In this document: positions 26,867 to 37,900 of the stretch, in pieces
How the letters are laid out: every line of letters begins with the position of its first letter
How positions within the stretch are numbered: the first letter of the stretch is position 1
NCBI RefSeq assembly: GCF_014898815.1
Contig: NW_026515450.1
Coordinates: 186,001-250,000, forward strand
Direction: 5' to 3'
Length of the DNA: 64,000 nucleotides
Source of the DNA: Panonychus citri
Taxonomy: Eukaryota; Arthropoda; Arachnida; Trombidiformes; Tetranychidae
Notes under the pieces: generated by a model
Databases searched by the model: none
The model's input: only the letters and a program-made list of their open reading frames with translations
What the model was told of the DNA's origin: nothing
Position numbers and translations under genes: made by a program

Positions 26867-28192
26867 ATGGGAAGAAAAAGAACCAAGGTAAGATAGTGAG
26901 CGTATATTTATGCTAAACACGTGGGAATCACACTGTCTGAATTTATAATGAATTGTATTTACTAATTGAATGAATTTATATAAAACTGTATTTACAGATG
27001 ATTATCTTTCCGGAGGTAGCTAATCAAATAGATTTGGATAGATACAACGAAGCTAAAGAACGAATGATAGCGATATTTGGAAAAATGAATGAAAACCACA
27101 TGAATAAACAATGGGTAACAGAGCAGTTATCGAAAGTGGATACAGTGATAATAAAGGAAGATGTGCGACTATTCAATGAAGCATTAAAAATACCAAGAAA
27201 TGAAAAGGATGAAATAATAATTCAGAAAGACTTGGACTATCTGGAAAAGAACGTCCGATTCATCAACAAATGGCTTAAGAAGGATGTTGTGAAAGCTAGT
27301 GCCGAACCTGCAGTCGCGATAGAAGAAGAATCGAATGATTCATCATCAGCGGAAGATGAACCAACCGATTTTGATGAAATCGTTCCAGCCAAGAAAAATT
27401 CAAGAGCTCACTAAATATCATAACAACCAAAACAAAGACACTACAATCCAAAACATGGTGGCAATGGGGAAATGTCCAGCGATATTTTAGAATCGTAGTT
27501 GAAGGACCGGATCACCTCAGATCAATGAATGCGTTATCTGAGGCGATTGCTGGACTAGGTAAAACCTTTCGATTCAGACTCATATGTTGGAAACAATTTA
27601 CTTTAATCATCACATATTCGGAACAAGACCAGAGAGAATTAAAGAGAGTTTACAGATAAATCAGTTGAAAATCACCATACCTGAATGGCGAAGGCCAAGT
27701 ATTAAGATATTGTTTATAAAACCTCCATCACATGAATCTTGGAATACCTATATAACCAGAATAATGAAACTCAATGGATTTAAGGATAATAAACAATTTC
27801 GAATCACTAATACGTTCGATATGGCAAGAGGAGAAAAATATGGAGTGGTCTTGGAAGTAAGCCCCACAATTAGGTCAATTATTGAGCAAAAGCTTAAAGG
27901 GAGAATTTCAGTGGGCTACACCTTTCTCCAAGTTAAGGATTCATTTGATGTGATTGCATGCAGACTATGCCATAAATTTGGACATACTAAGAAAAAATGC
28001 ATTAACCAGGTCAGATGCACCAAGTGCTCTGAACGACATACCAGAGTGAATTGCAAAAACGATTCAATGAAGTGTGCATCCTGTGACCGTAATGACCATG
28101 GTGCCTACTCTCAAGAATGCCCACTGTATCGGAGCGAATTGCAAATGGCAATTTCTTTGATAGACTTTCAATATGAATATCTGATGATGTGA
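26867..28192 (+). CDS. LINE ORF1: gag-like protein with three zinc knuckles (two one-base frame breaks)
   Basis: Nucleic-acid-binding ORF1 of a jockey/R1-type non-LTR retrotransposon. The C-terminus carries three consecutive knuckles: CRLCHKFGHTKKKC, CTKCSERHTRVNC, and CASCDRNDHGAYSQEC followed by PLY, the arrangement known from such ORF1 proteins. The frame is split three ways: 26998-27414, then about 27394-27661, then 27641-28192. Each step equals one missing base, and each coincides with an A run (A5 at 27394-27398, A3 at 27641-27643), so the gene may be intact in reality. The N-terminal part has an acidic linker (EEESNDSSSAEDE). A short upstream exon 26867-26887 (MGRKRTK) followed by a 110-bp GT-AG intron joins in phase with the ATG at 26998; the intron is plausible but unproven, and the start could simply be 26998. 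Confidence 0.8.
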
Positions 28193-28280
28193 AGAGCTAG
28201 CCCCGAACTGGGTTCACCATATGAACATCTGTTGTTGTGAAGAGCTAACCCCAAAACTGGGTTCACCATATGAATATAGC
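28171..28280. repeat. 48-49 bp tandem repeat, about 2.3 copies
   Basis: Two near-identical units beginning ATATGAA at 28171 and 28219, each containing GTGAAGAGCTA followed by CCCCGAACTGGGTTCACC or a close variant, then a partial third unit at 28268. The first unit overlaps the end of ORF1. Confidence 0.85.
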
Positions 28281-28378
28281 GCCAAAGGGTTGCTAAGCAA
28301 TTGTAACACGTTTCTGCCAAAAATTAAAGTTTAAAACGCATTTAAACAAAGAAATAAATAAAGTTGAATTGAAACAAA

Positions 28379-29158
28379 ATGGATCTTAATCCAGAAGATT
28401 TAATTGAAAAACTTAGTGAAGAAGGTTTAATAAATGAAGAATTTGAAGATTGGTGTAGTAACAACAACAATTTACAAGAATTTATGTCGGATATAGTGAA
28501 TTTAACGAGTGAGGAAATACAGAAAAAATGGAAAGTGAATAAAAACATCTTGACTGGTGCCAATATAGTAACTTCCTTCCTGGTCCAACAAGATCCGGAA
28601 TCGGAAGCACTCATAGCCCAATCGATAATAATAAAAATGATAGAAGAAAAAGGAAAGATCAATGATCCGATTAACGCCGATTTGTGGGACGAAGAAATCA
28701 TCATGTTTCATGGAAAAACGTTTAATTGGAAACAACCAGAAGAAATCAAAGGTAAAATAGAGAAAACTTTCTTTGGGAAGAGAAAAACGGCTCACAGAAT
28801 GATAAGACCAATGGTGGTAGAGACGATTGTTGAGACTACGGAGATGTTACCGTTTGAAGTTAATCTAGCGATATTGGGATGGCACGTTATGACTGGGAAA
28901 ACGCCAAATACCAGGAACCTGAAACAAGAAATAAAGGATGAATTGAAAGACATAGACTCAATGGTAGAGGTGAAAGAAGGGATTGAGGAATCTAATGTGA
29001 CAGTCTTCATACGAAAATTAGAAGATTATGAATCACTTAAGAAAAAATCACCTACCTTTTCACTAAAACACATGGATGTACAATTGATGGGTAAGGCTAA
29101 ATTTGGATTGTGTGAAAAATGTTCGACTCTACATCAGGGTTGGCATCCAAAACACTAA
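28379..29158 (+). CDS. Unrecognised 259-aa ORF inside the retroelement
   Basis: An intact ORF starting MDLNPEDLIEKL, acidic at the N-terminus and with a Lys/Glu-rich body. It ends FGLCEKCSTLHQGWHPKH, a Cys2-His-His pattern that could bind zinc. A segment before it (VTVFIRKLEDYESLKKK) has the feel of the small alpha/beta domain that precedes zinc knuckles in some ORF1 proteins, but this is only an impression. Its A-rich codons resemble ORF1 and ORF2, so it probably belongs to the element. Its stop is 12 bp from the convergent stop of the USP-like gene. It could be a second ORF1-type protein or an accessory protein. Confidence 0.65.
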   Translation: MDLNPEDLIEKLSEEGLINEEFEDWCSNNNNLQEFMSDIVNLTSEEIQKKWKVNKNILTGANIVTSFLVQQDPESEALIAQSIIIKMIEEKGKINDPINADLWDEEIIMFHGKTFNWKQPEEIKGKIEKTFFGKRKTAHRMIRPMVVETIVETTEMLPFEVNLAILGWHVMTGKTPNTRNLKQEIKDELKDIDSMVEVKEGIEESNVTVFIRKLEDYESLKKKSPTFSLKHMDVQLMGKAKFGLCEKCSTLHQGWHPKH

Positions 29159-29170
29159 GGCGAAAGCAGA

Positions 29171-30724
29171 TTAGGCCGTAGCTTCGACAACAGGTAAACA
29201 AATCTCAGATGTTTGATAGAAAACCAAACAACCGGGAGTGTAACACTGAAGCAATTCAGGCATTGAACTGTAGATTTCTCCATTATTGATTTCACAATAA
29301 AGATCTTCACCAATTTTTAAATTGATAACTGTATGCCATCCGGCTTTCTCAAAATGAGGTTCGGGAATGAGGAATCTTTCACCGAGAAAACGACCATTAC
29401 ACTTAAAGGTAGGGAATACACTGGTATAACCAAAACGATGATATTTAATCTCCTTTCCGGAAACATTGATAGTAAAAGATTCCTCCATATGAACTAGAAT
29501 ATCCTCATCACTGATTAGACTATCCTCCAGACAAATAGCCAGAATATCAGGTAACTTAATGATCTCAACATCCTTTAAACTACGGAATCGGCTTCCACAA
29601 ATGGAACCATTAACCTTATTAGGGCAGGTCAGAGTTAACTCGGTAAACCACGTTCTGGGATGCTGAATAGCCTCACTGATGAGATAGACATCCTTAGACT
29701 CATGGTACTTCGACTTTAACCTGAATAAGGGAAAACTATGAGTAAAATCAAGACCAGAACCACGACAATGGCGACAGAAAAACTTTCCAGTAATGGTGAT
29801 CATCATGAGATCATGAAATAATCGATGATCTTGTACTAATTTTTTAACCAGATCATGGTAAATGACATCTTCGCTTCCACCTGGAGTGGAATAAGCATCT
29901 GAAATAAATTCAGTACAATGGCGCAAAAGCCGGGTTTGATGATCGTCAAGATCCAAATCCAGAGTGGGCTTGACTTTCTCAGGGATCTTTTTCTTAACAC
30001 CAGGCCATAATTTTTTATCAAGATTCGGAGGGAAATTACGAATTGAAAAATCATGAGTAACAGCAGCTCGACGTGCGAAGCGATGGTACTCATATAAACA
30101 ATAAGTCCACAGATAACGTGTCTCACCCTCTTTAAGAATTGTTTCCTTAGTAACAGGCTTAGCTAAACGACCGAGATTTACCTCGCTTGTAACCATGAAA
30201 TAACAGCGAAACAATACACGTAAGAAAAGTGGACAATGGAATAAGGGAATTAAAGCTGAATTAAGGAAACAATGACCTCTCCAATTAGGCAAGGGAACCA
30301 CTCGCTTAGGCTATAAGAAAGATAATAGAAAGAGAAAAAGATTAGTGTGAATTGCTAACTCCGATCTGAGGTCACAAATTACCATAATAAGCAAGGGATG
30401 ATCACGCAGGATAGATAATAAAACCTGGGAACAGGCCATATCATAAGCCCTACCAAAAGTGGGATCGACTCCATGACCTCTTACCACTTTAGATTGAAAA
30501 TCGAATTGAACTCGACAAATATAAATAATCTGATTACACCGTCGATGTAAACAATAAGTAAAACTCTGATTGGATATTCCTAAATCGGGAATGGTAAGAA
30601 ACTCGCGATGAAGATTTTGTTTTGAACCTCGGGCGAACTTTGAATCCAAAAGAGTGGAAACGAGACTGGTACGAGTCTGCAGAGGAACCTCAACTTTAGA
30701 AAAATAATCAGGAATGGAATCCAT
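29171..30724 (-). CDS. USP-family (ubiquitin-specific protease-like) protein, antisense within the retroelement
   Basis: Two exons, 30383-30724 and 29171-30310, joined across a 72-bp GT-AG intron in phase, give 493 residues. The USP Cys box is clear: LPNWRGHCFLNSAL with the nucleophile at about residue 128. The His box is also clear: GWHTVINLKIGEDLYCEINN with His near 440, a following Asn in the acidic-triad region, and CLVFYQ near the end as in USP C-terminal strands. Two Cys pairs in between (CRHC near 291, CPN...C near 341-350) match the zinc-binding finger of USPs. These imply a catalytically competent deubiquitinase-like fold; which ubiquitin-like substrate it acts on is unknown. The N-terminal 115 residues are not recognised. 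It starts 100 bp from ORF2 (divergent) and stops 12 bp from the preceding ORF (convergent), leaving almost no room for separate UTRs. Confidence 0.8.
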
Positions 30725-30824
30725 GAAGGTTAAATTTCCCGGCGGCAGTGTTACCTAGTAACCAAAGAGTTAAAATAAAAGAAAGTTCATAAAGACGAAA
30801 CATAAACAAAAAGTAACTTTAACA

Positions 30825-33800
30825 GTGAAAATGTTTTACGTGAAAATAAACCACCTAAATGCTGGTCGCAACACCAAAGCAACAGATAAAATGATCCAGA
30901 GAACGATGAACTCAACTCAAACAATATCGTCAATATCGGAACCGAATAAGTTCGTAATGGTTAACAGTATCGACAACAAATATGTGTTTGGAAAAGCGGA
31001 TCAGATGGTAATGGTTTCACCAGATTTAACGGCAAAACCGATCTTCGTCAAAGGGACAACAATTTGTGTTTTGAAAATAATGGAAATAGACACAATAATC
31101 GTGGGAGTCTATATGCGTCCGGGGGTAACCAAAAGTAAAGAGACGGAATTTATACAAAGTATGGCGATCATCAGGGAGCTAATGAACCAATACAGAGGGA
31201 AAAACACGATCTTTCTTGGAGATTGGAATATCACATCGAATCTGTGGCAGAGTAATAAAACAGGAAAACACTGTAGTGAACAAAGAAGAACGATATTAGA
31301 AGAATGGATTAAGGTAAACAATTTAAGACCAATAACGGATACATTTAAAACTACATTCAAAAGATCGAACAATGTATTGGATATGGTCTTCGTGTCGAAT
31401 GGAATAGATATCATTGAATACAAATTGTTAGACGAATTGAACTCCGACCACTACAAAATAGTGACAACAGTCAGAATGAAAAAATGCGCACAAAGAAGAC
31501 AACAAATAAGAATGAGAAAATTTGGATCGTGGAGGTTAAAACTGACAAATATGGAGAGCGAAGAAATGACCTGGAATAAAGAAACACCACTGGTTAAAAA
31601 CTGCGCGAAGATAATTAAGTTTCCAGATAATAATGCAAAATGGATATACAAAAAAATTAGAAAAAAGAATAAGCTAAAAAGATTAATACAAAAAAGGAGA
31701 AAACTAAAGAAAATAAAGAATAAATCAACTGACCAACAACAAGAGTTAGACGAAACAATCAGAGAGATAAAAAGGAAAACTCAAAGCTACTCAGTGGTGA
31801 AACTACTAAACTCGACTGACGAAAAAGAAAAATGGAAGGTAATAAAACGAAATTTACTAGAGAAAGAGGAAAGGATCGACTGGACAATAGAAACAATCAA
31901 GAAGAGCAGAGATAAATGGTTAGAGGGATTCACGAAAAATAGACCACAATATGAAGACAAGCCAATGGGTATTAGAGGAAAACTTCGTGAACATGAAGAA
32001 ATAATGATAAAGAAGATGCAATTCAAGACGGGAAGTTTAGCGGCGGACACTTTTGATCAGCAAACATGGACAAGATTTTTCAGGGTGAATCAGGAACTAA
32101 TCATCACAGTGATAAGAAAAATATTCCAATATTCACATGTCCCAAACTCGATCACAACTTTAGGCTGTGGGTTTGTCCTGAAATCTGATAAAAGCACGGT
32201 TAGAATGGTCAGATCACCCTGTTACCTATACAAAATAGTAGACAAAATCCTGGCGGAAAGATTACTGGATGTGGCAGATGAATTTCTCCTTCCGAACACA
32301 CAATATGGATTCTGTAGAAACAAGAGACGAGAAGATTATTACTACGAGATAAGTAAACACCAAGGGTTAAAAAATGGAGTGATAATAAAGGTAGACGTTA
32401 AGAAAGCCTTTGATTGTGTAAACCTAGCCCCGATCTGGGTTCGGCTGGGAGTGCTAGTGGGTCTCTCAACACTTACACTTTTGAAGTCAGCGTACAACAA
32501 TAGATGGTTAACGTACTATCAAGAAGGCCAAAAAATTTACAAGAAGGACGACTCGACGGCGGCACAAGGTACTTCAACCTCACCGATATTATTTATATTC
32601 GCCTTGGACAAAGTAATCAGGAAATGGAGGCAAAAATCGATATTTGTAGTGGCCTTTGCAGATGATTTAACAATTATAACCAGAGTAGAGGAAGTAAAGA
32701 AGGTGATGGAGGAGTTGGAAACCGGACTGAAAACGATAAACCTGGAAATAAATAAAGAGAAAACAGAGATTCATGTGGTCAGTAAAACACCGATGATACA
32801 ACTAATAGGGTTTGATTTACCACTTAAAAAATACCTACCGGCTACACTAAGACAGGCTATGGACGCAACCTACCATGAAGAAGTGATGACAAAAATGTCC
32901 AAAAATTGGCCTGAAATTTCGAAATTGCAGAAACAAATAAAGAAGACATTAGTTGCCACAATTCTCATGCCAAAAATGTACAAACACGTACTGTGGGCTG
33001 CAGGGGATGATAATCGATTAATGGAGATCATCCAATTGTTAGGATCACTAATCAACAGGTTTATCAACAGAGATATAAGAACAAATCGCTGGATACACTT
33101 GATTGAAGGATACTACAATGTGACAACCCAAGCAATGGAGTACGACTACAGATGGAATTGGAGAGAAAGGAGAGTGAATGATGAGGGACAACAATGGGTC
33201 AACGACGATCTAGTCCCCCTGGAGAAAGTGAATTGGAGAGAAAAAGACCTGAAGGTGAGCAGAATAAGGTATATGACAGCCAAGGGATCGATACTGGTGA
33301 ACAAAGTAACTGATGGACACAGTGAATACATACGATTAACCACTTCGGAAGACAACTACGGATCGAGAGTAATGGGCCTCAAATGGATAATCGATGAACT
33401 AGGAAGAGACAGAAATACAATTGAATTAGATGAATTAACGACGAAGTATTTCAGAGGAACCTCAAACTTCGCAAAGGACATCAGGAGACAATTGGCGCGA
33501 GAAGGACAATGGACCTATGTGGCATTCGAACGAAACTGGCAATGGAGGGAAGTCGGATCGGTGGATGTACCTCTTCACAAAACCACCGTTACCATAATGG
33601 AACAGGAGAGAATAATAAAAAAGAAGACCAAGGAGAGGATGGGAAGACTATTTGAAAAAGCGAAGATATATAACATATTCAAATATGAATTAGGAGAGAA
33701 ATTAACAAGGGATCAAATGAAAATTATACAACTGGTTATCATTCAAATTTAGAGTTACCTGCTGCTCAGACACGAAACAACCGATGAACCACTTTATAAA

Positions 33801-33957
33801 GGGATGCGACTGGATGGAAAGACAATTACAAGGATACACGAAAATATTTGATAAAAGATTATCTAAATTAACAAAAAACGAGACAAAAACAATATCCACA
33901 ATGTATGAAATATTAAAAGAAAAAAGCCAAAGAGGAAACGATCCAGACCGCGGTTGA
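30825..33957 (+). CDS. LINE ORF2: AP-endonuclease plus reverse transcriptase
   Basis: Makes the target nick and copies element RNA (target-primed reverse transcription). One frame is open from 30825 to 33752 (975 aa). The endonuclease region has SEPNKF (near residue 39), FLGDWN (near 131), LDMVFVS, and the SDH motif (near 207). The RT has the DVKKAFDCV motif A (near 523), AAQGTSTSPILF (near 582), and the catalytic FADD box (near 611, Phe replacing the usual Tyr), then INKEKTE. After 33752 another frame continues to the stop at 33955-33957 and contains CCSDTKQPMNHFIKGC, the C-terminal CCHC motif of jockey-group elements. One extra base between about 33719 and 33740 explains the break. No RNase H domain is seen. 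Otherwise intact, so the copy may be recent. Confidence 0.88.
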
Positions 33958-33961
33958 CAAA

Positions 33962-34006
33962 CATATGACCGCTAGAGGACACCACTAGAGGGTGTTCAGT
34001 CATATG
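33962..34006 (+). other. Hairpin at the retroelement 3' end
   Basis: CATATGAC (33962-33969) pairs with GTCATATG (33999-34006), and inside it ACACC (33979-33983) pairs with GGTGT (33991-33995) around an ACTAGAG loop. It lies just after the ORF2 stop. LINE RNAs often carry a 3' stem-loop that their reverse transcriptase recognises; that role is inference. Confidence 0.5.
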
Positions 34007-34964
34007 ACGACCGTAAGGGTCAGACCTAAATCTTTATTTAATTATTATCATCAAACAATTAATTTATTTTATTGTCTTTAATTCAATGTACCTCATTAAT
34101 CAATTTCTATCATCAACCTAATTGTTACTCTAATCAGTAAGTAAAAATTGACGAATTTCCATTTAGATATTGTTTTTTTCTTCCTTTCGCATCAATTTGC
34201 TTTTCCATTTTCTCTTTCATTTTTTTTGTTTCTCTTTTTGTCTCTAACCTTTTAATCCATATTTTTGAAAATCAAGTGTTTGTTTTTCTTTTTTTTGGTT
34301 CTTTTTCTTTCTATTTTGTCCATCGTTCATTTATTTTATCATCTTCGTTATGTTTTCAATCAATCCTTTTTTTCTCTATCATTTCATGTTTTTCTTCTTG
34401 CTTTGATTCTCTTTCTTTTCTCTCTGTCTCACTTTCTATCTGTGCGTATGTGTTGTTGATTTTTTTTCTCTCTCTTTCTGTCTCTTCTCTTTCTTTCTAT
34501 ACCTTGTTTCTCTTTCTATATCATTTTCTCCCTCTTTTTCTGGTCGTTTTTCTCTCTCTCTTTCTCTTTCTATTTTCATCTTTTTCTTCACACTCTCTCA
34601 ACTTGTTCATCCACCATTTTACTATCAGCATCTCATTTACTCTCTTTCTATCCTCTCTTTTTCTCTTACTTTATAATATATTGTATCTCGTTTCTTCAAT
34701 TTCTTTCCTTCTTTCGATCTTTTTTTCTCTTTCTATTTATTCATTAATGTGATTACCTCTGTGTGTTCCATTTATTTACTTCATTAACCTTTTATCTATT
34801 TTTTCTTATTCTTCCATGTTTATGATCTACTAAAGTCAATAATTATTTAATTAATTTAAATTAATTCGATGGGCTCATTTATATGTGTGTTGTTGATTTT
34901 CTTTTTGTTCTTCTTGTCTCTAGGTATTGACTTTTAATCCTGTTTTGTTTTTGGTGTTTTTAAT
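34007..34964. other. gawky upstream region and 5' UTR
   Basis: Strongly pyrimidine-rich on the + strand. A CTCTAG acceptor ends at 34923, so a 5' UTR exon probably begins at 34924 and a UTR intron lies upstream; I cannot place its first exon. Hydrophobic reading frames here are products of T-richness. Confidence 0.5.
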
Positions 34965-37900
34965 ATGTGGCAAAACGATGATAACAAAATGGAGATGAAT
35001 CAAGGCTGGAATCGTGGAGATGATAAAAAAAGTGACCAACAACAGCAACAAGTGGATGCAGAAAATGATAAGCTGGGCTTAGATAATTTCGACGAACTTC
35101 TTGGTGCTATTGGTGGTTGTGATAATTTTATGAGCACTGGAAGTAAAATGAACAATAATAGTAATAGTAATAGTAGTAATAATAACAACAACAATGATTA
35201 TTCATATGGATCTCATCACAATTCCGCCGCCATGGCTACCACCGATGTTGTAGTAGAGAAACATTTTGAGGATGAACGTCTCAATGTTGCTCTCTTCTCT
35301 GAAAATTGGGGTAAAACTGTAAGTATTTCTTTCTTTTTCTTTGTGTGTTTCCTTGTTTATTTGGGTCTTCAATACTCTAATTCTCCATTACAACTATAAA
35401 ATGATTGTTATTTTTTAGGTGATAAATCAGGAAAAAAACTGGGATCTCCCTCCTCCACCCTCCCAACCAAGTCCAAATGTAAACAGCGTTATGTGGTCTT
35501 TTGGTGCCTCTGTTACTGGCACAGAAATCTGGGAATATACCGTCCGTAATAAAACCAAAGCACTTATCTCAGCGGCTTCAGCTACATCATCAGCATCATC
35601 AGCAAATGTAGCAAATGCAGCAGCAACATCATCGTCATCAACAGTTTCAACGAATCAAAAGGTATCTCAACCTTGGGGCCATAACTCTGCATCTCATATT
35701 GGAGGCACTTGGGGTGAAGAAGAGGATTCAAGTAACGTTTGGACAGGAGTTCCCTCCGGTGCTTCTGCGGCAGCTCCTATGACCAGTGGAAGTGTAGGTG
35801 GTATTCCAGCTCCTGTTCCTACCACTACACCTTCAGCCAACAGCAACAACAACAACAACAATCATCATCATCATCAACCAGTTCCTTCCGGTAAGTATTA
35901 CAATTTTTTCTCATTCATGAACAGTGAATGTGTTTGTGTGCTTTGTTTATCACTCACATCTGTTCAACTTTTTTCTCACCTATAATGTGTACAGTCTATT
36001 ACTCTCACAATGTATTACGGTTTTCCAAGTTTCGTTTGATTTCCCGACTCCTTTTTTTTCCTTTAAAACATTCAAATTGCTATAAAGTAGAACTCGATCA
36101 ACGACAATTGTTTGATTACTATTTGGTTATTAGGAATAGAGAGAGAGAGAGTCTGTAACCCATATGAAAAGATGATTTGATTTGATTTGATTTCTCATTA
36201 TTGTTTTTCTCTCTACTCAGAATTTGATTCATGCTCTGACAATGCAACCTCAATTTGGGGAGGCTCAACCAAAGTCAATAACAATAACAATAATAATGGT
36301 GTGATGGGCTCGAATAATGCTGCGAATGTTTCAAACGCTGGGATGGTTGGAAATTTCGGTGGTCAAATGGCCGGTATGAGCTCAAACATGGGCAACTCAT
36401 ATGTTGGAATGAAACGTGATAACAATATGAATGTCATGAACAGCAATAACATGAAAAGCTCTTGCTCTTCATCAGCATCTTCGGGTTCAGGTTCAGGCTC
36501 AATAAATATTGATACCTGGGGCACTGCCCAGGTGGTGCACAAGGTGGGTTTAATAAATGAATCAATTCAACCCACAGGCTGGGAAGCTGATGAAGAAAAT
36601 GCTAAGAAAATGCTCCTCCCCTCCTCCAGCTCCTCGCTTCCGGTAATGGTGTTGATGATGGAACAGCCGTTTGGGAAAACCAGAAATCCATCATAAAATT
36701 GCTCGTTGGAAGGATCCAGCAAATGCCAAAATGCCAGGTAACAGTGCCAATGGAAATAATGCTCCCTCACAGAACAGAAATGGTGCAGGTTCGGGATTGA
36801 TTTCTCCTAGTCCAGGAATGATTCGATTACCCCTGGTGCTCCAGGATTCAAGGGTAACAACTCAAATAATATGGGTAACAAAGGTAACAGCAACAATAAT
36901 AATAACCAAAACAAACAAGCCAATGGAATGGCAGGTAATCTCATGCACGATGGTGTTGATGTCGGTGATAACTCAGGCAATGATCTTTGGAACAAGCAAC
37001 CAATGAATAGAGGTTGGAATGATAACAAAACTCAAAAATAACCCAATGCCTGTTGGAGGTAATAATCCAACTAATAATATGAATATTAACAATACTAACA
37101 ATTATAATTTTAATACTAACCCTTCAAATGAAGATGAACGTGATGTTAATGCTTCAATTTCGTCTCAAGGTTTTGGAGTTTGGGGTCAGAAACAGAACGA
37201 AAGTGGAACTCCAAAAACTGCTCCCAGTACACCTAATACTCCTGGAGGTAATATGGGTGCTGGTGGTTGGGGATCAGAAGCTGCACCAGCTAGTCCTCTC
37301 TCATATTGGGGAGCTAAAGGACGCGGTGGTGGAGCAAACAATTGGTTATCTGGTGATGATCCAATGGATGATAACAATTGGAACAAAGCCAAACAAGGAA
37401 TGCCTTCTCAACAACCATCACAATTATCCAAAGAATCGTTGAATCCAAGTAAAGTTTACCGTATATTGATGGAAATTGGGTGCAAGGTAAATTATTTGGC
37501 ATACACTGGACTCTCAACAAAATATTAAAATGTTTTATTTTCATCATTACAGAGGGAAGAAATTGAAAATGCCTTACGTTCCAGTGGAGTATCGAGAGAT
37601 GATCTTCTCAGTAAGTTTTCATTTTTACATTCTATTTTAGATCTCATTTAACGATGAAAACTTTCTCTTGTTAGATTTCGGTCGAAACTTCTCAATTCGT
37701 GATAATATGGGCGATATGGATTCGAGGGGTAAAGGTCAGGCCAGCAGCAATACTCCTACTAGTCTAATCATGAATTGCCTCGCAAATTCAAATCTTTCCA
37801 GTATTATGAACCGGCATCCATCTCAAGGGATGCAGCAGACCCAACCTCAAGTGACTCTTTCCTCTCAGACTCAAGACCATATCATTAACGTCCAACAGTC

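Larger units (their letters stand above)
26867..34006 (+). mobile_element. LINE-type (jockey/R1-like) retroelement with antisense USP-like gene
   Basis: Order: ORF1 with zinc knuckles (+), 48-bp tandem repeat, unrecognised ORF (+), USP-like deubiquitinase gene (-), ORF2 with endonuclease and reverse transcriptase (+), short hairpin-rich 3' end. Nearly all 7 kb is coding, and the TTAATTGT words that pepper host noncoding DNA are almost absent. It sits upstream of malic enzyme and upstream of gawky. Neither end is certain: I see no clear poly(A) tail or target-site duplication. An alternative is two nested or adjacent elements (ORF1 fragment, then a second element starting near 28193), or a host USP gene trapped between insertions. 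Confidence 0.7.

Noticed and set aside
29171..30724. PAN2 pseudo-USP as identity for the antisense gene
   Set aside because: PAN2's USP domain lacks the catalytic Cys, while this protein has a canonical GHCFLNSAL Cys box; the WD40 and exonuclease parts of PAN2 are also missing.
26869..34006. Retrovirus or LTR element
   Set aside because: No long terminal repeats, protease or integrase motifs. The AP-endonuclease upstream of the RT marks a non-LTR element.
34265..34752. Hydrophobic open frames that look like membrane proteins upstream of gawky
   Set aside because: The + strand is almost pure T/C here, so Phe/Leu/Ser strings arise by composition. No splice or family support.
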